Shown piece by piece: positions 12,960 to 27,200 of a stretch of DNA of 64,000 nt. The stretch is from Megachile rotundata (taxonomy: Eukaryota; Arthropoda; Insecta; Hymenoptera; Megachilidae), in NCBI RefSeq assembly GCF_050947335.1, contig NC_134995.1, positions 9,090,501 to 9,154,500 of the forward strand. The letters run 5' to 3'. Below the pieces are notes generated by a model, which was not told the DNA's origin, did no database searches, and worked only from the letters and a program-made list of their open reading frames with translations. How positions within the stretch are numbered: the stretch's first letter is position 1; the number at the start of each line of letters is the position of its first letter. A program made the position numbers and the translations under genes.

Positions 12960-13640
12960 AAATGTCTAAAGCTCCAAATTTCCCAATCTCCAAATCTCCA
13001 ACTCTCCAAATCCCCAAGTTCTCAAGTAACCAAATCTCCAAATTCCCAAATCCCCAAATCCCGCAATCCACAAATCTCCAACTCTCTAACTCTACAACTC
13101 TCCAAGTTCCCAAGTCCCCAAGTCCCCAAATTCCCCAAATTCGCCAATCTCCAATTCTCCAACCCTCCAAGTTCCCAAATCCCCAAATCCCAAAATTTCC
13201 AAATTTCCAACTCTCGAAGTCCCCAAGTCCCCAAATTCCCCAAATTCCCCAAACTCCCCAAATTCTCCAATGTCCAATTTTCCAACTCTCCACATTTCCA
13301 AGTCCTCAAATCCCCAAATCCCCAAATTTCTAACTCTCCAACTCTCCAAATTCTCAAGTCCCCAAATCCCCAAATCCCCAAATTTCTAACTCTTCAACTC
13401 TCCAAGTTCCCAAGTCCCCAAATCTCCAAATTTGCAACTCTCCAAGTTCCCAAGTCCCCAAATTCCCCAAATTCCCCAAATTCCCCAAACTCCCCAAATT
13501 CTCCAATGTCCAATTTTCCAACTCTCCACATTTCCAAGTCCTCAAATCCCCAAATTCCCAAATTTCTAACTCTCCAACTCTCCAAGTCCCCAAGTCCCCA
13601 AATCCCCAAATCCCCAAATCTCCAAATGTCTAAAACTCCA
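12960..13640. repeat. C-rich octamer array with about 237-bp internal duplication
   Basis: Octamer-like units ccaaatcc, ccaagtcc and ccaactct. A block starting aattctccaatgtccaattt at 13261 recurs almost unchanged at 13498, giving a higher-order repeat of about 237 bp. All strands read as long low-complexity frames. Confidence 0.88.
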
Positions 13641-15435
13641 AATCCCCAAAACCCAAAAACTCCCAGACTTAAATCCCTTCGTAACCTCCGCATCTACCAA
13701 ATAACGACATCGCCGTCCAACCCTCGTTCGACGCAACTCCCGCAAGTTAGCGTGAAGAAGAGCATTTATACTCGAAAATTGAACCTCCCCTGCCGCAAAT
13801 AATGGCGTTTCCCATGAGCACCTGCTACGAAACTACGTCGTAACGCACGGTGGTTATATTCCAAAAAAAAAGCACCCCGTATCCACAGTTATTAAATCGA
13901 ATTTTCGTTCTCTCCCGCACAGAAATATTCTTCGTGGATGAAAACTTTTCAACGCGTTTATTAATCACCGTGTTGCTGACCCGAAACACGGTGATTCCGA
14001 GCCGCGCGTAATTTTTCCATCGATCCCGTTGAAATATCTGTATTTATGCGCGTACCGGTTTTCGGCTCCGCTTCTTGCTTCATTTTTGCTGTTGTTATTT
14101 GTTTAAATACAATCCGCGTGCACGCGAGTAACGGACGGGAATCGCGATACCAATTTTAATAGATAATTGTAATTTATGATGCGCTCTCGACGCACGAAAC
14201 GAGCTACAACGATATCGCCGGAATTTTTAACTTGAATCTTGCAATTTATTATTGCGAATAAAATTTAATACTTACACCGTGGAATTTTAACGATGGAGCA
14301 TAATTTCCGGGGAAGTGAGATGGACGTTCAATCTCTGTTTGAGGTTAGGACTTCAAGAAACAGTTTGATAATACATTGTGATATTTTTGATAAAACATTT
14401 TGACAATAGAAGTTTCAATGAGATATTTCATTTTTAAAGCACATTTATCTGCATTCGTATTTTAATTAAGAAGTGCAGAAGGACTTCATTAAATAAATAA
14501 ATAATAATAGATAAAATAAGGGACAAATATTTTTAAATATTTTGAAAGAAAATTTAGAAAATAGTGCATATTTAGAAATTAAATTTATGAATTAGATGAA
14601 TTTCATTTGTTGCTGTAAGTGTAATGTTTAATATACAGCCATATATGATTAAATATATATAATAATATAGAAAATATTGTAGCTTTTATTTCTCTATTAC
14701 AAGTATACGAATACTTTTGTTCTTCATTTATAAAAACTTGTAAAACTTGCAAAACTTGTTTATGTCAAGATATATTATAATTCCATACTAAATCATTAAA
14801 ACGTTTCGCAAACGTCACGTAGCAGCGTCGCCATTTTGTTTTCGTGTAACCGAACAATTTCTCGCATACCTAAAAGCACATATACATAATAACTGTTAAC
14901 TCTCAAGAATTAATTACATATCGCTTCGTCAAAAATTACCAGGATTACGTAAGCTTGTTAACTGCTCGTTAATTCAAGAGAAACGTTAATATTCGTGAAT
15001 TTTACAGGATCGATAGCCGGCATCGAAGCGTGTTGATAAGTGTGCGTGGAAATTCGTGTGACACTTCGTGACCAGAAGCTAATGAGTTAATTTCATGAGT
15101 AACATTAATCAACCTACTTACTCGAAGATAAGGTTAGGGACATGTTTCTCATTATTGGCTACAATTTTATTTTTTTTATGCGCCGCACGATGTGGCCGCT
15201 CGTTAATACTTTACTAGCAGATTATCGAGTGACGATAAACGTTTAAAAGTAACAGTCAAAGGCACGAGAAATATTTTACTTCGAACGTGAAATACTTTTG
15301 TGAATTTTATTTTATTAGCGGATATGGTAGCTTTATATTTATAGAGTTATGGGAGTCGCAAATAACGAAATGTGGTTTTAGACGCTTTGTTGTCTAGGGA
15401 TATTTAGGAGGCGAGGTTTCGGTCTCAATGGCATT
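13641..15435. other. Unique DNA, no gene seen
   Basis: GC-balanced, CpG-containing stretches at 13680-14330 and 14800-15290 resemble conserved intergenic or 5' intronic DNA of SMPDL3. No exon with family similarity was seen. A 5' untranslated exon or promoter could hide here. Confidence 0.35.
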
Positions 15436-15439
15436 GGGA

Positions 15440-16225
15440 TCTCAAATCTCCCAAATCCCACATATGCTAAATCCCACACGTCCCAAATCCCACATATCCC
15501 AAATCCCACACGTCCCAAATCCCACATATCCCAAATCCCACATATTCCAAATCCCACATATCCCAAATCCCACATATCCCAAATCCCACATATCCCAAAT
15601 CCAACATATCCCAAATCCCACATATCCCAAATCCCACGCGTCCCAAATCCCACGCGTCCCAAATCCCACGCGCCCCAAATCCCACATATCCCAAATCCCA
15701 CGCGTCCCAAATCCCACGCGTCCCAAATCCCACATGTCCCAAATCCCACGCGCCCCAAATCCCACATATCCCAAATCCCACACGTCCCAAATCCCACGCG
15801 CCCCAAATCCCACGTGTCCCAAATCCCACGCGCCCCAAATCCCACATATCCAAAATCCCACACGTCCCAAATCCCACGCGTCCCAAATCCCACGCGTCCC
15901 AAATCCCACGCGTCCCAAATCCCACGCGTCCCAAATCCCACGCGTCCCAAATCCCACGCGTCCCAAATCCCACGCGTCCCAAATCCCACGCGTCCCAAAT
16001 CCCACGCGTCCCAAATTCCACTGTCCCAAATCCCACGCGCCCCAAATCCCACATATTCCAAATCCCACGCGTCCCAAATCCCACATATTCCAAACCCCAC
16101 ATATCCCAAATCCCACATATCCCACATCCCACACGTCCCAAATCCCACACGCCCCAAATCCCAAATCTCCTGAATCCCAAATTTCCTAAATTTCCCAAAT
16201 CTCTCAAATCCCCAAACCCCCAAAT
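15440..16225 (-). repeat. 16-bp minisatellite, array B (cccaaatcccacgcgt on +)
   Basis: About 47 units of the same 16-bp repeat as array A, in reverse complement. The left half is mostly acatat variants, the right half acgcgt with acgcgc and acacgt interspersed. G-rich on the minus strand. Flanks fade into ctcccaaatcc-type units. Confidence 0.95.
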
Positions 16226-16678
16226 CCATCCCCGCGAAAAATCCTCAATTTTTTATTTTTTCCCGAGGGAAATCAAGCACGGTTTCCAGGATGCTCATTA
16301 GCGACGCGCGAGCATTGTTTTACCCGAATCACAAAAAGCTCGCGTGGCGTGGCAACGACGCGGTTAGGAGCGATTTACGAGGTGGCTATTAAATCAATTG
16401 AATATCGAATGTTATACAGTTACCCGTTGAAAAATAGTTGCCACGGGACGGATGTTGGCCTGGCCTGATTGCATTTTCGTTGCCAGAGTGCTTCCGGTAA
16501 AAGAAATTATCGGGTCGACCGTCCAGAGAGGAAATACGTGCATTAGCGCAAACGTGTCAACGATAAATACGCAATTTTGCTGAAATTTTCTCTTGTATCG
16601 GGCACACGTGGCAGCTATGAACGCTGAACTTTCACTCACCCTTCGTTTACCATAAATCTTGCTATACGGTGCATATTA
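16226..16678. other. Unique DNA, no gene seen
   Basis: GC-balanced sequence with a 75-codon minus-strand frame (16412-16639) lacking any recognisable domain. Confidence 0.4.
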
Positions 16679-17308
16679 AGGTGGCTCAGCAAAAATTGTT
16701 TTTTATTTTCACCCTCGAAATATTTGGTATACTGTTTAAAAAAAATTCTGTCATAGGTTGGGCTCAAGAATTTAATTTTAAAAGGTTGTCACAATTTTTT
16801 ATCATATTTTGTTTCTATTGATATATTTATTATACTGTTTAACAATAATTCTGTCATAGTTTGGGCTCGAGAATCTAATTCTAAGGGGTTGTTAGAACTT
16901 TTTATCATTTATTATTTGTATTTGTGTATTTAGTATATGTTTAAAAAAGTTCATTGTGAATATTTAGTATACTGTTTAGAAAAAATTCTGTGATAGTTTC
17001 AGCTTAAGAATTTAATTTTATGGGGTTGTTAAAATTTTTCATCAAACTATTATTTCTATTAGTGTATTAATTTTTTATCATATCGACTACAATCAGTTCA
17101 ACTACGTAACAATTTTTAATTGCAATTTAAGTGATATATTGTCACAATAAAATTGTACAAAATTATTAACATTGAATCTCACAACAATTCAAATTTTCTG
17201 ACGGCACATATTTACAAAATTAAGCAACCACACAGTTGAGAAATCGATAAATAATTAATTAAGAATAATAACTGAAAATACATAGTGAACTCTTTCTGAA
17301 GCCACCTA
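16679..17308. mobile_element. Possible small element with aggtggct ends and three about 130-bp internal repeats
   Basis: The left end aggtggctcagcaaaaa and right end (complement aggtggcttcagaaaga) are imperfect inverted repeats. Inside, a unit containing gtatactgttta, aattctgtcatag and ggttgt repeats three times (about 16722, 16826 and 16964). No coding capacity. The terminal match is short, so the call is tentative. Confidence 0.35.
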
Positions 17309-17559
17309 GTGCATACACGTAACTTGTCGGAACAATCAAGTAAAAATGAAAAATTGTTGTTTCGTTACGTGACAGCTTGAAGGATAACCACCTTCCGGAT
17401 TTTTAATGGATTTTTCACTGTAATTTCTAGCAGAAGAGTCACGTGAAAAACGTTCATTCCAGTAATTTTGTTAAGTTAATACCATTTAAATCATTTTTAA
17501 AAATCACTTGTATCAATCATTTTACTGCAAACGTTTTTAACAATCGTCTTTAATAATTA

Positions 17560-18198
17560 CTATTTATATTAGCTGTTTTTTTAATCATTTGCAACAGTCA
17601 TTTGTAACAATCGTTTGTATTAATCATTTGTAACAATCGTTGATAATAATTAATTTATACCAATCGTTTATAGTAATTATTTATAACAATCATTTGTAAT
17701 AATTGTCTGTAGCAATCATTTGCAATAATCGTTGGTAATAATCAATTTGTAACAATCGTTTATTGTAATCATTTATAACAATCATTTGTAATAATTGTTT
17801 ATATCAAACATTTGCAAAAATTCTTTGTAATGTTTATAGTAATCATTTGTTACAATCATTCGTAATAATCGTTTATAACAAACATTTGCAAAAATCCTTT
17901 GTAATAATTGTTTATAATAATCATTTGTTACAATCGTTTGTAACAATCATTAGTAACAATCGTTTGTAATAATCATTCGTAACAATCGTTTGTAGCAATC
18001 ATTTTTAACAATGCTTTTTTCAATAAACATTTGTAACAGTCGTTTGTAATAATCATTTATAATATACGTTTGTAAAAATCGTTTTTAACAATCATTTATA
18101 GCAACCATTTTAAACGATCATTTATATGAGCCTTAAGAACCATTTCCAACAATCGTTTGTAACAATCGTTTACAGCAATCGTTTTAACAATCGTTCCC
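17560..18198. repeat. 13-bp repeat (aatcatttgtaac) abutting the exon 1 acceptor
   Basis: About 45 diverged copies of a 13-bp unit, aatcatttgtaac or aatcgtttgtaac. The array runs right up to the acceptor of SMPDL3 exon 1, and its last units supply the candidate branch site and part of the pyrimidine tract. Confidence 0.88.
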
Positions 18199-18209
18199 TC
18201 TGATTGCAG

Positions 18210-18283
18210 GTCCAATTCCGGAAACATGATCCGTGACTATCTGATGCTACTCTCGTGGCTATGCGCGGTACAAGGAAAAATAG
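18210..18283 (+). CDS. SMPDL3: SMPDL3 coding exon 1 (signal peptide)
   Basis: The exon opens after an acceptor (tgattgcag, ending 18209) with 16 nt of 5' UTR. ATG at 18226 then begins MIRDYLMLLSWLCAVQGKIG. That is a short basic start, a hydrophobic core (LMLLSWLCAV) and a likely cleavage near QG, as expected for a secreted or lysosomal enzyme. It ends at 18283 before gtaaca in phase 1, which fits exon 2 and rebuilds a Gly codon. Because the exon starts at an acceptor, at least one untranslated exon and the promoter lie further upstream and were not identified. A branch-point-like TTTTAAC (18182-18188) lies 22 nt before the acceptor, directly at the end of a 13-bp repeat array. Confidence 0.85.
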
Positions 18284-21200
18284 GTAACAGCATGCTACAC
18301 GCGGTTATGCCACTTCTTCGTGTTATCTAGAAATACCTAACCACTTATCTAGATGTACATCTATAACGCTCGTTGCATACGGCGATCGCGAAATTATTAA
18401 AACAAGCCCGAACTTTCGCGGGATGTAGGTCGACGTTCTTTCAGCGTGTTTAGGCGAAACTTTATTCGACGACCGTATGTTAATGTTCCCCGTGCGCAGT
18501 TAATTATGGACGAAATTAGCTACCGAAGCGGACTTTTCGGTGAAATTGTCGGGATGACATAAATACTTTGACCTAATATCGCGAACTTTACTGCCGCCAG
18601 ATTTTTACTTCGTTAACTCGGTGTCCTAGTTCATTCGCTATATTTTTATTTTTTATTTTGTTTCAAAAGTAATACTTTACGTACTTTATTAATTTACGAA
18701 ATTTAGTTTGTCTTCTTTGGCTGTGCAATTTTTTTTATAGGTCATTCGTCTTTTGTGTGTCAGTATGTTTTGAGTATAATATACTTACATATAGGGTACC
18801 TCATAACTAGTATAGGTCCTTGAAATGGGAGGTAGTTGAAATGATTCTGAATAAGATTTCCCTTTGCGAAAATGGGGTTTGAAGCTCCGTTTTTGAATTA
18901 TTAAGGAAAAACACGGCCGCGTAGAAATGGGGGGAGTAGAGAATATAATGCGTGGAATTACGACGCGTGGAAGTAGGGGCGTAGGGAATATAACGCGTGG
19001 AATTACGCCGCGTGGAGATTCAACGCGTGGAAATACGGCGCGTTGGGATATGACGCGTAGAAATAGGGACGTAGGGAAAATATAACGCGTGGAATTATGC
19101 CGCGTGGAGATTCAACGCGTGGAAATACGGGGCGTTGGGAATATGACGCGTAGAAATAGGAACGTAGGGAATATAACGCGTGGAATTACGCCGCGTGGAG
19201 ATTCAACGCGTGGAAATACGGGGCGTTGGGAATATGACGCGTGGAAATAGGAACGTAGGGAATATAACGCGTGGAATTACACCGCGTGGAGATTCAATGC
19301 GTGGAAATAGGAGCGTAGGGAATATAACGCGTGGAAACAGGGGCGTAGGGAATATAACGCGTGGAATTACGCCGCGTGGAGATTCAACGCGTGGAAATAC
19401 GGGGCGTAGAGGATATGACGCGTAGAAATAGGGACGTAGGGAATATAACGCGTGGAATTATGCCGCGTGGAGATTCAACGCGTGAAAATACGGGGCGTTG
19501 GGAATATGACGCGTGGAAATAGGAACGTAGGGAATATAACGCGTGGAATTACGCTGCGTGGAGATTCAACGCGTGGAAATACGGGGCGTTGGGAATATGA
19601 CGCGTAGAAATAGGAACGTAGGGAATATAACGCGTGGAATTACGCCGCGTGGAGATTGAACGCGTGGAAATACGGGGCGTTGGGAATATGACGCGTGGAA
19701 ATAGAAACGTAGGGAATATAACGCGTGGAATTACACCGCGTAGAGATTCAACGCGTGGAAATACGGGGCGTTGGGATATGACGCGTGGAAATAGGGGCGT
19801 AGGGAATCCAACGCGTGGAATTATGCCGCGTGGAGATTCAACGCGTGGAAATACGGGGTGTAGGGGATATAACGCGTGGAAATAGGGGTGTAGGGAATCA
19901 GTGCGCGAGGATTACGCATGCGCAGATGCTAGACTCGAAGCTGCGCTCTCGCGTCTACGCATGCGTAATCCTCGCGCTCTGATTGGTCCGTGTTTTTCCT
20001 TAATAATTCAAAAACGAAGCTTCATACCTCATTTCGCAAAGGGAAATCTTATTCAGAATCACGTCAGCTACCCCCCATTTCAGGGACCTACCTAATTGTG
20101 ACGCACCCTGTAGTTCATTCACTATATTTTTCTTTTTTATATTGTTTCAAAAAAATATTTTACATAATAGGACACTTGTCTAGTTTATGCAATTTGATTA
20201 AATTTAATTATACCTTGTTATTGCAATTATTGAACAGTTGATTTATCTTTTGAGTTAGCCTGTACATTTTAATCATAACAGTCACATACAGGTCATTTTA
20301 TATATTTTGTTTTGTATTGTTTCAAAATAAAAATTTTACATAATAGTACACGTCACTAGTCTTTGAAACTTGATTAAATTTAAAAATCCGTAAAATTTGA
20401 TTAAATTTAATTTGACTTGTTACAGAAATTCTTGAACAGCTCACCTGAGTGTGATATTTTGATCTACATTAGCAGTAACCTTATACATTATTAACAAAAT
20501 TGCTCACAATCATTACAGTTATTAAAAATCTTCAAATTCAAAATTATAGTTATCAAAACATACTAGTCTACAATTAACGACATATAGAATTTATCCTGAA
20601 ATAAATGCATAAATCTAAAAGGCAAAATCTGAAGCTAACCTCAAAACGTTAATCAACATGAAATATTAAATCTCGCGATTGAGAACGCTTTCCAAGATAA
20701 ATTACACGAATAATTAATACCCCGACATATCGTTATCGATTTTCGATAAAATCACATAACAAAATGTCGAATATCAATATCCTTCCTGCAACGTAGTACA
20801 AATTGCATAAAAAACAACCGCGCTGACAAATGTTGATTAATCCCAAGGCACATTAAAGTGCTCCATAATTCAACAACGACCCAAAAGTAAAACCTAGAAG
20901 TAGCAATTGTTGGTGGCGTGTCCCTTTCGCATTCGTAATACCTCTCCGTTCGTTCTGATAAATTTAATCTCGGCGTTGGATCGATCCCGGTTTCTAATTA
21001 CCTTGCAAAGTGGCCCAACCTCGTTCAGATTGGCGCGCGTGGTTAATTTAAAACAATCCACGGTGGATTGGTGAGATCGGGGATACAATTGAATTTTTGC
21101 TATGGCAACGGTACTTCAGAAATTCAAAGTTTTTTTCTTTGATTTCAAAATTTTCAACTGTTTAAATTTCTAAATTTCCAAACTTCCAAATTTCTAAATT

Positions 21201-24200
21201 CAAAAATTCTTAGATTTCCAAATTCCTAGATCACCAAATTACTGAAACACAAAATCCCTATATGCAAAAACCTCTAGATCACCACATCGCCAGATCTCCA
21301 AATCCCTAGATTTCAATTCCTTAGATCCCCAATTCTCTAGATTCCTAATTCTCCAATTCCCAATTCCCTAGGTCCCCAATTCCCTAGATCCCTAATTCTC
21401 TAGATTCCCAATTCCCTAGATCCCCAATTCCCAACATCCCCAATTCCCTAGTTCCCCAATTCCATAGGTCCCCAATTCCCTAGATCCCCAATTCCCAACA
21501 TCCCCAATTCCCTAGTTCCCCAATTCCATAGGTCCCCAATTCCCTAGATCCCCAATTCCCTCGATCCCCAATTCCCTCGATTCCCAATTCCCTAGATTCC
21601 CAATTCCCTAGATTCCCAATTCCCTAGATTCCCAATTCCCTAGATTCCCAATTCCCTAGATTCCCAATTCCCTAGATTCCCAATTCCCTCGATTCCCAAT
21701 TCCCTCGATTCCCAATTCCCTAGATCTCCGAATCTCTAATTTCCCAATTTGATAAATTACCAAATTTCAAAATCTCCAAATTCCTCAAATCTCCAAACTT
21801 TCCAAATCTCCAAATTCCCCAAATCTCCAAATTCCCCAAATCTCCAAATTCCCCAAATCTCCAATTCCCCACATTCTGAAATCCAATCTCCAAATCTCAA
21901 AATTCCCAAATCCTCAAATCTCCAATTCCCAAAACACCCAACTCAAAAATTCACCAACCATCAATGATCCAAATTTTCCATCTTCAAAAATCACCAAAAA
22001 TCACCAAACCTTCCTCCCTCCACTCCCTAAATTCCCAAATTTCCAAATACCCTATCCTTCAACCTCCATACCCCCAACTTCCCATCCGAAATTTCGCGTT
22101 AAAAATTCCTAGAAACGCCACCGTATTTCGCGATCGCGTCCTCGTTCCGCGACACCGGCGTACAAAATGGTGGAGAACCTAAGGCGAAGAAACGGCGCGA
22201 CAAATGCAAATGCGAGCGGGACAGGGATGCAAATAAAGGTCGAAAGGTGGAAGACACCAGCTCGTTTCTCTGCTTGCAGGATATTTCTGGCACATCACCG
22301 ACATCCACTATGACCCGAAGTACTCCACCCAAGGAAACGCAGTCAGCAGTGAGTAGCTCCGTTGTGTACAGACCTCCACGCACGCGCCCATCCCTTATCT
22401 CCTGCCCCATGAGAGCTTGTTTCATATAGAGAATTCCTAAAATGTTTGGCCAGACGTTAACGGTGTGTTGTACCGCGATGTACCGACGAGAATGTAAATG
22501 CTTGAGGTTACCTCAATTGGATTTCTCGATGAGCACCGGCCCTTTCTTACGATTTAACCTAATGCACGTTTACGCTGCTTTGTGGGGCTATTGTAAATGA
22601 AGCTTTTGGTGATTTATGGGGACCTGATATTATTTATTTGACGTATGTTATAGCGTGGGAATCGTTTCGGCTGTAGACTTGATAAGAATTTGATAAGAAT
22701 GAGAACGACTTGAATAAAGGCTAGAATGATTAACGTGATGTACTTCTTTTGGGGAACATTTCATTTTGGATGATTGACATAAATTTTCAAGATGATGAAA
22801 ATAAAGTGGGCGATGTTTAAAGACTTATTTAAGAATTTGTTGGCATATGTTGATATGTGGACATCTAAGTTGACCTCATCGAGAATACTGTCATATGTGG
22901 ACATCTAATCGAACCTCATCAAGAATACTGTTACATGTGGACGTCTAACCTAAGCTCATCAAGAATATTGTCACATGTGGACATCTGACCTGACCTCATC
23001 AAGGATATCGTCACATGTGGACATCTAACCTGACCTCATCAAGTATACCATCACATGTGGACATCTAACCTAACGTCATTAAGAGCATTGTCACATGTGG
23101 ACATCTAACCTGGCCTCATCAAGTATACCATCACGTGTGGACATCTAACCTAAGGTCATTAAGAACATTGCCATATGTGGTCATCTAACATGACCCCATC
23201 AAGAATATTGTCACATGTGAACATCTAACCTGACCTCATCAAGTATACCCTCACATGTGGATATCTAACCTAACGTCATTAAGAACATTGTCATATCTGG
23301 ACATCTAACATGACCCCATCAAGAATATTGTCACATGTGGACATCTAACACGACCTCATCAAGTATACCATCACATGTAGATATCTAACCTAACGTCATT
23401 AAGAACATTGTCATATGTGTACATCTAACATGACCCCGTCAAGAATATTGTCACATGTGGACATCTAACACGACCTCATTAAGGATATCGTCACATGTGG
23501 ATATCTAACCTGACCTCATCAAGTATACCATCACATGTGGACATCTAACCTAAGGTCATTAAGAACATTGTCACATGTGGACATCTAACCTGGCCTCATC
23601 AAGTATACCATCACATGTGGACATCTAACCTAAGGTCATTAAGAACATTGTCATATGTGGACATCTAACATGATCCCATCAAGAATATTGTCACATGTGA
23701 ACATCTGACCTGACCTCATCAAGAATACTGTCATATGTGGACATTTAACTCTTCATATATTCAATGTCCAACTCATATGTGGACACTATGACTTCACATG
23801 TCATGTTCTTGAAATTGTTCTCTCAAAAACAAAATGCAATTGAATTAAACATTGCAAAGCTTCATTCCCAGCATCACAAAGTTCCCAAAGTTTCCAAATA
23901 GTGATTCTATCACCTGAGAGCAGACATATATGATAATCCAGCACACATAAACAACGCAAACTAATTCGATACAAATTACAATACTATTCCAGTATTTGTG
24001 TATAGAATTTCTCGTAAATCCTCAAGGTCCAAAGAAACAAACGAAATAGTTGCGATAAAGCTTGATCCCGCAAAATGCATCGAGAGATAACATATTCGGA
24101 GCTGGGCAAACATTTCACGAATGCATTCATCCTATCTCGATCCCGTATATCTACCTCGTTGCTGTCCGTATTTACCAATCGTTTTAAAGTACCTGGCGTG

Positions 24201-27200
24201 GCTGGTTGGCACGGAGTTTGCATGAAATAACCAGCCTCAAATTGCGTCCCATACACGAGCCTAACTCCGTGTCGTTTGGACGTTAGCGAGGTAATACGTG
24301 ACCGTCCGTTGCGCTTTTCCTTTTCAAAGCTCGTCCCTGTGCTTTTGTACGTCGCAGATGGTGCTTTCGTTTATATATCTTAAATTCAACCCGTGCTTCC
24401 AGTGTGCTGGAACACGAGGAACAGCATGGAGGGTGGCTGGATGGCCCCAGAGCGGAAGCTGGTCGGCGAGTTCGGGGATTATGGCTGCGACTCGCCGTGG
24501 TCCTTGATCGAATCTGCTGTTAGGGCGATGAGGACGCATCATGGCGAGGGGATCGAGTTCGTCCTTTGGACTGGGTGAGTTTATTTAATTATTTTTCTAT
24601 GTATATTGTTTGGTGGATTTTGAAAATTGATGGGGGGTTTAGGTTTATTTTGTGTATAGGGTGATGGGTGGATTTCGTGTGAAATGGATCATGTGTATTG
24701 GGGACTTGGCATACTTCCTTTTTAAGAGAGTTTATAGACTGACGCTTTCGAATATTTTTGGTTCAGTAAATTTTCAATTCTTAAATTCCTAGATTTCTAG
24801 ATTCTGGAATTCCTAGATCCTAGAATTCCTAAATCCTAAAATTTCTTGATTCTCGTATACGTAAATTGCGAAATCCTTGGATCCCAGAATTCCTAAATAT
24901 CGAAATCCATATATCTCCAAATGCCTAGATCCAAAAATCCCTAGATCCCCAAATCCCTCAGTCCCCAAATACTTAGATCCCCAAATCCCTAGATCCTCAA
25001 ATCCCTAGATCCCCAAATCCCTAAATCCCCAAATCTCTAGAGCCCCAAAATACTTAGATCCCAAAATCCCTAGATTCGAAAATCTCAAATTCCCAAAGTT
25101 CCTAGATTCCAACATCCCAAATTCCCAAAATCCCTAGTTCCCAAAATCCCTAGTTCCCAAAATCCCTAGTTCCCAAAATCCCTAGTTCCCAAAATCCCTA
25201 ATTCCCAAAATCTCTAGTTCCCAAAATCCCTAATTCCCAAAATCCCTAATTCCCAAAATCCTTAGTTCCCAAAATCCCTAGATCCCAACATCGCCAGATC
25301 CCAAAATTCCTAGATCCCCAAATCCCTAGGTCCTCAAATCCTTAGATCCCCAAATTCCTAAATCCCCAAATCCCTAAGTCTCCAAATCTCGAGAACCTCA
25401 AAATTCTTAGATTCCCAATTCCCTAGTTCCTAAAATCCCTAGTTCCCAAAATCGCTAGTTCCCAAAATCCCTAGTTCCCAAAATCCCTAGTTCCCAAAAT
25501 CCCTAATTCCCAAAATCCCTGGTTCCCAAAATCCCTAGTTCCTAAAATCCCTAGTTCCCAAAATCCCTAATTCCCAAAATCCCTAATTCCCAAAATCCCT
25601 AATTCCCAAAATCCCTAATTCCCAAAATCCTTAGTTCCCAAAATCCCTAGATCCCAACATCGCCAGATCCCAAAATTCCTAGATCCCCAAATCCCTAGGT
25701 CCTCAAATCCTTAGATCCCCAAATCCCTAAATCCCCACATTCCTAAGTCTCCAAATCTCTAGAAACTCAAAATTCTTAGATTCCCAATTCCCTAGTTCCC
25801 AAAATCCCTAGTTCCCAAAATCCCTAGCTCCCAAAATCCCTAGTTCCCAAAATCCCTAGCTCCCAAAATCCCTAGATCCCAAAATTCCTAGATTTCAAAA
25901 TATGTGAAATTCCCAAACTTCCTATAATTCCAAATTTTCTTGAAATTTCCTAATTTTACAAAATTCCTCGAATTCATAAATTTTCCATAATTCCCAAAAT
26001 TCTGGAAAGTTTCACATCTTGCAAAATTCCCAAAATTCTCAATCTCCTCCAAAATTCCGAAAATTCCCCAAATTCTAAAAATTCCCAAATATCCAGAATT
26101 CCCTGAAAAATTCCAAAATTGTCTGACTATCGTCCGTTTGCGACATTCAAGCAATATAGTACTTTCGCGATACTATCTGTCTTTTGATGTTGCCCTCAGC
26201 TTTCTCATAAGAGAGCGCGCAGTGTATAAGTTTGCCACGGGGTTAGCCCCGGGGCAGAGATGACAGAAATGGTAACATAAGTAGAAGAAGACGTCTAGTC
26301 TGCCCACTTCACAGTCTCTATATTTCTCTTTCAACATTGTCTTGCACGATATTGCCACGAGGGTAAACTCTTGGACAGTTCTGCTTTAAAAGGTGAAGTT
26401 CAGTCAAGTTCAGAATAAATATCATGCGTTAAATGTTCGATATAACACTTTGCATTAATTCGTTTGAAACACGTCATATATATTCATACGTTCATATGTG
26501 CACAGTGTGTTAATTATAATTTTCATGAAATATTATTTATATTTTAATTGTTATACTGGTGTCATTAAAAAATATGGTGTATGTTATATATTATAACATT
26601 ATTTATTATGATAATAACCAATATTTTTCTTCAAATTCTATGAACATATTAATGTCTAATTTTGATCCCAATTTTTAATCTACAGAACTTATGACAATTT
26701 TCATTATACAAGTACATACTGTCTTATCCTTTGCACCTTTATTTTTAAATGCAAGTTTATATTAAATAATAATAAATTCCGACGTAAATATTTTGCACAA
26801 TTTATTTCGAGCCAGACAAAATCGATTTCAAGCAGAACAATTACGTGTTGTCAGTACAAGATTTGACGCCATGTTACCAAATAATTAAATTAAGTCCCGC
26901 TTTATAGTGAATGAATTTTCAATTTTGGAACGAAGTCCACGTTAAAAATACACGATTTTGATTGCGAATTCTGACCCAGATTTAGGTCACGAACGTCTGC
27001 AGGCGTAAATAATTAAAAATGGTGGAGCATTGAATAATTTTCGAGGGCATTAATATTTCCCGACTACCGTGATGCACCAAATTGTTAACTGAAATTAAGA
27101 ATTAAACCGCTGCATCTTTAACGCGCGACATTAATTTTGTCCACGACGAGATACCCGAACGATAATCTGGAAATTTAATAATTAAGTTCGCGATCTCTTT

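Noticed and set aside
15378..16229. Frames of 240-283 codons over array B
   Set aside because: Same stop-free minisatellite as at 4.3 kb; several frames are open simultaneously.
22099..22425. Minus-strand 108-codon frame opposite exon 2
   Set aside because: Shadow of SMPDL3 exon 2; no family similarity on that strand.
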